The notes under the pieces were generated by a model. The model was given only the letters and a program-made list of their open reading frames with translations, was not told where the DNA came from and ran no database searches. DNA of 10,790 bases from an uncultured Bacilli bacterium (GTDB lineage: Bacteria; Bacillota_I; Bacilli_A; RFN20; CAG-826): assembly GCA_934162685.1 (NCBI GenBank), contig CAKPJO010000047.1:1-10790 (forward strand). The letters are read 5' to 3'. This document shows, piece by piece, positions 6,476 to 10,790 of the stretch; within the stretch, counting starts at the first letter, position 1, and each line of letters starts with the position of its first letter. The position numbers were made by a program, and so were the translations under genes.

Positions 6476-7945
6476 ATGATTTATGGTGGATTAGATATTG
6501 GCACTACCGGAAGTAAGTTGACGGTATTTGATGATTATGCTCAAAAGGAGAGGTTTTATTTAAATTATCCTTCTAAAAGAGATAATAATGGTCATGAAAT
6601 AGATGCTAATATCATTTATGAAACAGTTATTCAATTATTAGAAATAGCAGTACAAAAATATCAAATAACATCAATAGGAATAACTTCTTTTGGAGAAACA
6701 TTTGTTTTACTTGATAAATTTGATAATATTTTATTTCCGTCATTACTTTATACTGACCCTCGAGGAAATAAAGAAGCTTTATATTTAGAAAGAAAAATAG
6801 GAAAAAAGAAATTAGGAGAAATAACTGGACAAGTAGGACAAGGAATGTTTTCTCTCCCGAAACTAATGTATATAAAAAAACATTATAAAAGTATTTATAA
6901 AAATGTTGATAAGGTACTTTTAATTGAAGACTTTATTGTTTATAAATTAACAGGTATAAGACAAATTGATTATTCACTTGCTAGTCGCACATTAGCTTTT
7001 GATGTCAATAAACGTGAATGGTCTAAGAAAATATTAGATGCTGCGGGAATTGATGAAAATTTGTTCTCCAAGCCTGTTCCTATTGGCTCTATTGCTGGAA
7101 ATATAAAACAGTCATTAAAAAATGAATTAGGATTAAAAAACGATATAAAAATTATAAATATCAGTCATGATCAAATTGCTAACGCTATTGGAGGCGGAGT
7201 ATTATCTTATGGCACGGCTATTGATGGATGTGGAACATGTGAATGCTTAACAATGACTTATCAAAATATACCTAATGATAAAGATATTTACGAATGCGGA
7301 TATGGTGTAATTCCATATATTAAAGATAATTATAATGTCTCATATGCTTTAATTAATACTGGTGGAGCATTAGTGGAGTGGATAATAAACACATATTTTT
7401 CTGATTTAAAAGGTAAAGAAAAATGTTTTGATATTTTAAATAATAATATTTTAAATCATCCAACAAATGTTATGATTTTGCCACATTTTGCAGGTGCATC
7501 AACCCCGTATATGGATCCTTTTGCTTTAGGAACAATTACTAACTTAAATTTAGGAACAAATAGATATGAAATATATCAAGCATGTTTAGAATCATTAAGT
7601 TATGAAATGCTTATTTCAATAAATAAACTTAAAAAAATGGGGATTAATATTAATGAAATATATGCCTCTGGTGGAGGCGCAAAAAATGATGCGTGGTTAC
7701 AAATTAAAGCAAATATCTTTAACATTCCTATTCATCAACTAAAAAATAATGATACTGGAACGATTGGAAGTGCTATTGTTGTTGGACATGCGATAGGATT
7801 ATTTAGTTCTTATGAAGATGGTGTTAATAAGCTAACAAAAGTTAAAAAAACTTTTTATCCTGATGTGTTTAAACACCAAGAATATATGAAAATATTTAAA
7901 AAATATCAGTTAATATATGAAAGGATGAAAAAAGTGCGAATATGA
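6476..7945 (+). CDS. FGGY-family carbohydrate kinase
   Basis: ATP-dependent sugar kinase of 489 residues that should phosphorylate the ketose made by the preceding isomerase. The N-terminal phosphate loop is GLDIGTTGSK (5-14). Asp232 in ISHDQIANAIGGG is the expected catalytic base at the FGGY domain junction. ASGGGAKNDAW (397-407) and the C-terminal TGTIGSA stretch (about 427-433) form the ATP-binding half. The chosen ATG is one base after the isomerase stop (TAG-T-ATG), which implies stop-start translational coupling; no strong Shine-Dalgarno site is present. A TTG codon at 6464 would add four residues, but family members usually begin a few residues before the GLDIGTT motif, which favours 6476. 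The family includes xylulo-, ribulo-, rhamnulo- and fuculokinases; motifs alone do not fix which. The TGA stop overlaps the next ATG. Confidence 0.88.
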   Translation: MIYGGLDIGTTGSKLTVFDDYAQKERFYLNYPSKRDNNGHEIDANIIYETVIQLLEIAVQKYQITSIGITSFGETFVLLDKFDNILFPSLLYTDPRGNKEALYLERKIGKKKLGEITGQVGQGMFSLPKLMYIKKHYKSIYKNVDKVLLIEDFIVYKLTGIRQIDYSLASRTLAFDVNKREWSKKILDAAGIDENLFSKPVPIGSIAGNIKQSLKNELGLKNDIKIINISHDQIANAIGGGVLSYGTAIDGCGTCECLTMTYQNIPNDKDIYECGYGVIPYIKDNYNVSYALINTGGALVEWIINTYFSDLKGKEKCFDILNNNILNHPTNVMILPHFAGASTPYMDPFALGTITNLNLGTNRYEIYQACLESLSYEMLISINKLKKMGININEIYASGGGAKNDAWLQIKANIFNIPIHQLKNNDTGTIGSAIVVGHAIGLFSSYEDGVNKLTKVKKTFYPDVFKHQEYMKIFKKYQLIYERMKKVRI

Positions 7946-8913
7946 ATAAGTTAGATTATATCGGTAATGAATTTCAATTATATGGTAAAGAAGAATATAT
8001 TCTTACTAATGGATTTTCTAGTGGCGTAAAAATATGGCATATTAAAAACGGACTAGGCTTAGAAATGTGCGTTAATTTAGATAGAGGATTTGATATCATT
8101 TCTGTTACGTATAAAGGTGTAAATGTTAGTTATCTTACTCCTAATGGTTATGTATCAAGCAAATATTATGATGATAAAGGATTAGGCTTTTTAAAGTCAT
8201 TTGGCGCTGGTTTTCTTACAACATGTGGATTAACACAAGTCGGTAGCCCAAATGTTGATGAAGGAGAAGAACTACCGCTTCATGGAACCTATAGTAATAT
8301 TCCAACAACTAATGCTTGTTTCTTAGACAATGATTTAGAAATGTTATTAATAGGAGAAATACTTGATGAACGTATATTTTCTCATAAATTAAAACTAATA
8401 AGAAAAATACATGTTTCGAAAGTAGATAATAGTTTTTATATTGAAGATGAAATAATTAATAGAGGCGACAAAGTTACGCCATTAGAAATTTTATATCATA
8501 TTAATATAGGTTATCCTTTTTTAGATGAAGATATAAAATTATCTATTAATTCTAACTTAGTAGAAGCAAGAAATGAACATGCTAAATTAGATATAAATAA
8601 TTGGAAAAATATGCATAAGCCAGAAGCTAATTATGAAGAAAAATGTTACTATCATCATTTTAAAAAAGATGGACAAGTGGAAGTGTATCAACCAAAATTA
8701 AATAAGGGATTAGAAATTAATTTTGATACAAAGTGTTTACCATTTCTAACGGAATGGAAGATGCTAGGTATTAGAGATTATGTCCTTGGCGTAGAACCAG
8801 GCAATTGCACTCCTGATGGAAGAAATGTAATGCGAAGTAAAGGATTATTAGAAGAAATAAAACCAAATGAAATTAAAAAATATTGCGTAAAAGTACGCTT
8901 ATTTGAAAAATAA
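7942..8913 (+). CDS. DUF4432-family aldose 1-epimerase-like protein
   Basis: Protein of 323 residues, probably cytoplasmic and all-beta, of the galactose-mutarotase-like fold, DUF4432 type. Features that fit are LDRGFDIISVTYKGV (46-60), the central FGAGFLTTCGLTQVG (87-101), His114 in LPLHGTYSNIP, His186 in LEILYHINIGYP, and EWKMLGIRDYVLGVEPGN (271-288) with Glu271 and Glu285. The two His and the C-terminal Glu are the kind of residues expected for anomer interconversion, but the biochemical role of most DUF4432 proteins is not established to my knowledge. The gene begins in an ATGA overlap with the kinase stop, and AAAGGA upstream (about 7919-7924) is rather distant, so translation is probably coupled. 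Its place in the cluster suggests it handles the anomer or ring form of the sugar fed to the isomerase; that is inference. Confidence 0.8.
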   Translation: MNKLDYIGNEFQLYGKEEYILTNGFSSGVKIWHIKNGLGLEMCVNLDRGFDIISVTYKGVNVSYLTPNGYVSSKYYDDKGLGFLKSFGAGFLTTCGLTQVGSPNVDEGEELPLHGTYSNIPTTNACFLDNDLEMLLIGEILDERIFSHKLKLIRKIHVSKVDNSFYIEDEIINRGDKVTPLEILYHINIGYPFLDEDIKLSINSNLVEARNEHAKLDINNWKNMHKPEANYEEKCYYHHFKKDGQVEVYQPKLNKGLEINFDTKCLPFLTEWKMLGIRDYVLGVEPGNCTPDGRNVMRSKGLLEEIKPNEIKKYCVKVRLFEK

Positions 8914-8928
8914 AAGGAGAAGAAAAAA

Positions 8929-9765
8929 ATGTTAGTTAACTTAGAATATGTATTAAAAATTGCAGAAGAAAAAAATTGTGCAATAGGTTCATTTAATACT
9001 CCAAATTTAGAAAATATGATCGCGGTAATTTCAGCTGCGGAAGAACTTAATGTCCCTGTTATTATTATGCATGCTCAATGTCATGAAGAATATGCGCCAC
9101 TTGATATTGTTGGACCAATTATGCTTTTAATGGCTAAAAAAGCTAAAGTACCAGTATGCGTACATTTAGATCATTGTGAAGATTTAGATTATTTAAAAAG
9201 AGCTATTGATATTGGTTTTACATCAGTTATGCTGGATGCTTCTAGCTTGCCATATGATGAAAATGTTAAAATGACTAAAGAAGCTGTTTCTTTAGCACAT
9301 CCTAAAAATATATCAGTGGAAGCAGAAATAGGTGTATTAGGTGGAAGAGAAGCAGGAAATCAAAAACCATTAACTAAAGAAGAAATGTATACTGATCCAG
9401 ATTTAGCTAAAAAGTTTGTTGATGATACAAATATTGATGCTTTAGCGTGCTCTTTTGGAACCGCTCATGGAATATATAAAGTTAAGCCAGAATTAGATTT
9501 TGATCGAATTCAAAAAATTAATACATTATGCAATTTACCATTAGTAATGCATGGTGGATCTGGCGTATCTAGTGAAGACTATGTGAAAGCTATTAAGTGT
9601 GGCGTAAGAAAGATTAATTATTATTCTTATATGTCTAGAGAGGGTGTTTATGCTGCTAGAGAGATATTAAAGAAAGATATTACTTTCTATCATGAATTAG
9701 CGTCATATGCTACAAGTAAAATGAAAGAAGATGTTATACGCGCTCTTAAAATATTTAATCAATAA
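8929..9765 (+). CDS. Class II (GatY/FBA-type) ketose-phosphate aldolase with altered phosphate loop
   Basis: Zn-dependent class II aldolase of 278 residues, the usual length of the short GatY/KbaY-type group. Asp81 (catalytic) and His82 (Zn) lie in HLDHCED (79-85). Glu133 is in VEAEIGVLGG (130-139), His180 (Zn) in FGTAHGIYK (176-184) and His208 (Zn) in VMHGGSG (206-212). These ligands are all intact, so the enzyme should be active. The DHAP-phosphate loop normally reading K-V/I-N-V/I-A/D-T is here KINYYSYM (228-235): Asn230 is kept but Thr233 is Ser and two Tyr are inserted in place of small residues. DASS replaces the more usual DASH/DGSH near 103-106. AAAGGAG (8913-8919) lies 9 bases before the ATG. 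As last gene of the cluster it should cleave the phosphorylated ketose to DHAP (or another triose) and an aldehyde. Fructose- or tagatose-bisphosphate is possible, but ketose-1-phosphate fits the context equally well. Confidence 0.85.
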   Translation: MLVNLEYVLKIAEEKNCAIGSFNTPNLENMIAVISAAEELNVPVIIMHAQCHEEYAPLDIVGPIMLLMAKKAKVPVCVHLDHCEDLDYLKRAIDIGFTSVMLDASSLPYDENVKMTKEAVSLAHPKNISVEAEIGVLGGREAGNQKPLTKEEMYTDPDLAKKFVDDTNIDALACSFGTAHGIYKVKPELDFDRIQKINTLCNLPLVMHGGSGVSSEDYVKAIKCGVRKINYYSYMSREGVYAAREILKKDITFYHELASYATSKMKEDVIRALKIFNQ

Positions 9766-10067
9766 AAATTATTTATTATATTTAAAACAACTTAAAAAGT
9801 GGAATGCTTAGAAACATATTTGAGGTTTCTAAACATCCCTTTTTTATAGAATAATAAATAATAAGAAAAAACGATGAAATTCAATTGTTAAAATAAATTT
9901 TTAAAACTGCGAACTCTAACTAAAAACTGCTAACACAAAACATAATAATTAATAGGTTAAAATCAATTAAAGATAAATAATAAAATAGATTATGCATCGC
10001 ATTATACAATGTAGTGTTCTCACTAAAAACTATTATTCAAGTGTTAAAATAAGGTTTCTTTTAAATA
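9766..10067. other. AT-rich convergent intergenic region
   Basis: About 300 bases lie between the plus-strand aldolase and the minus-strand flavodiiron gene. No credible coding frame, tRNA or structured RNA is visible. It holds the probable bidirectional terminator at 9794-9845. It also holds a near-identical 16-base direct repeat (9881-9896 and 10037-10052) and two copies of ACTAAAAACT (9919-9928 and 10022-10031). Confidence 0.6.
9794..9845. terminator. Probable bidirectional terminator between convergent genes
   Basis: The arm 9801-9815 (GGAATGCTTAGAAAC) pairs with 9825-9839 (GTTTCTAAACATCCC) at 13 of 15 positions around a nine-base loop. Six T follow (9840-9845), giving a standard terminator for the aldolase transcript 35 bases after its stop. 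Five A precede the hairpin (9794-9798), so on the minus strand the same structure is followed by a U-run and could also stop transcripts from the flavodiiron gene. Confidence 0.8.
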
Positions 10068-10790
10068 TTACTTAATATCTTTTAAAGCATCCACTAAAGA
10101 ACATAGTTTTGCGGTACTTTCTTCATTTAAACTAGATTTAATAGTAATAATTGGTTCAATAAATGTAATGTTTTTAGAATTAGCAAAAGCATCTTTAACA
10201 AGTTTTGCGGCCATTGGAGCCCAAGAACCATTTTCAATAATGGCAATATTATGATTTTGAAAATTTCTTTCTAATAATCCATCAATAAATGTCTTAGTAA
10301 ATGGAAACAACCCATTATTATATGTTGGTGTAGCAATTACTAATGTTTTATGTTTAAAAGCTTCTGAAATATCGTAAGATAAATCAGTACGTGCTAGATC
10401 TTTTGCTTTTGCTTTAATGCCTACTACGCCTAATAATTCAACAAGTCTATTAACAGCATTTTTAGTATTTCCATAAATAGAATTATAAGCAATAAAAACA
10501 TCATTATCTTCTGGAGTATAACTTGACCAAGTGTTGTATAAGCCTAAATAGTAACTAAGATTGTCTTTTAATACTGGACCATGTAAAGGACAAATCATCT
10601 CAATATCTAAACTAGCAGCTTTCTTTAATAACATTTGCACTTGTAAACCATATTTTCCGACAATTCCGATATAATATCTTCTTGCTTCATCGGCCCAATC
10701 TTCTTTGACATCTATTGCACCAAATTTACCAAATCCATCTGCGGTAAATAATATTTTTGTGTAAGAATCATATGTTACCATTACTTCTGG
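10068..10790 (-). CDS. Flavodiiron protein (FprA/ROO-type A-type flavoprotein), C-terminal part, truncated by window edge
   Basis: Minus-strand gene whose frame is still open at the right edge (codons for Pro-Glu-Val precede the first visible Met), so about 240 residues of an expected roughly 400 are seen. The visible part begins in the metallo-beta-lactamase-like diiron domain: FTADGFGKFGA carries the expected Asp ligand and CPLHGPV the His ligand. A C-terminal flavodoxin domain follows, with the FMN phosphate loop in YNSIYGNTKNAV and ATPTYNNGLFP lining the flavin. The N-terminal His-x-Glu-x-Asp-His ligand cluster is outside the window. Such proteins reduce O2 to water, or NO to N2O, with electrons from rubredoxin or a partner reductase, in the cytoplasm of anaerobes. 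It converges on the sugar locus and is probably functionally unrelated to it. No C-terminal rubredoxin or flavin-reductase extension is present. Confidence 0.9.
   Translation of the reverse strand, partial: PEVMVTYDSYTKILFTADGFGKFGAIDVKEDWADEARRYYIGIVGKYGLQVQMLLKKAASLDIEMICPLHGPVLKDNLSYYLGLYNTWSSYTPEDNDVFIAYNSIYGNTKNAVNRLVELLGVVGIKAKAKDLARTDLSYDISEAFKHKTLVIATPTYNNGLFPFTKTFIDGLLERNFQNHNIAIIENGSWAPMAAKLVKDAFANSKNITFIEPIITIKSSLNEESTAKLCSLVDALKDIK

Noticed and set aside
7943..7945. Possible mycoplasma-type code with TGA read as Trp
   Set aside because: TGA ends the kinase exactly at an ATGA overlap, reading through meets TAG within three codons, and all conserved Trp are TGG.
8929..9765. Assignment as housekeeping fructose-bisphosphate aldolase (fba)
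   Set aside because: The family fits, but the operon context and the unusual NYYS phosphate loop make a specific gene name unsafe.
9850..10067. CRISPR array or small RNA in the convergent intergenic region
   Set aside because: The repeats are short, few and irregularly spaced, and no stable fold other than the terminator at 9794-9845 is evident.

Overview
This is an AT-rich window from a low-GC bacterium using the standard genetic code: every tryptophan is TGG, and TAA, TAG and TGA all act as stops. Shine-Dalgarno sites of the AAGGA/AAAGGAG type, tightly packed operons, a PocR-type AraC regulator, a cre-like site and a flavodiiron protein together suggest an anaerobic member of the Bacillota, perhaps a gut-type Bacilli/Erysipelotrichia relative. 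The lineage is inferred from style, not from a marker gene.

Layout, left to right. (1) The 3' end of a protein of unknown function with a beta-rich tail (to 313), followed by a strong hairpin (331-363). (2) A first cluster of three tightly spaced genes: a compact GH127/DUF1680-like glycosidase (391-1887), a GH78 alpha-L-rhamnosidase-like glycosidase (1877-4150) and an AraC regulator with an N-terminal PocR sensor domain (4155-5003). It ends in a terminator whose left arm lies inside the regulator gene and whose loop carries the stop codon. (3) A 70-base gap with a cre/LacI-operator-like site, then a second cluster: an L-fucose/L-arabinose-isomerase-like enzyme (5074-6474), an FGGY sugar kinase (6476-7945), a DUF4432 aldose-epimerase-like protein (7942-8913) and a class II GatY/FBA-type aldolase (8929-9765). 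(4) A roughly 300-base AT-rich convergent intergenic region with a probable bidirectional terminator. (5) On the minus strand, the C-terminal part of a flavodiiron (FprA/ROO-type) protein running off the right edge.

The two clusters read as one sugar-utilisation locus. Neither glycosidase shows a signal peptide, so imported oligosaccharides or glycosides would be hydrolysed in the cytoplasm. The released aldose would be handled by the mutarotase-like protein, isomerised, phosphorylated by the FGGY kinase and cleaved by the aldolase to DHAP plus an aldehyde. The layout mirrors the rhamnose/fucose pathway (isomerase, kinase, aldolase), but the aldolase is of the fructose/tagatose-bisphosphate class II type, not RhaD/FucA, and its phosphate-binding loop is altered. 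If the sugar is a 6-deoxyhexose, the aldehyde would be lactaldehyde, whose reduced form 1,2-propanediol is the ligand sensed by PocR itself in Salmonella; this makes the PocR-domain regulator a suggestive neighbour. The actual substrate cannot be read from the sequence. No transporter lies in the window.
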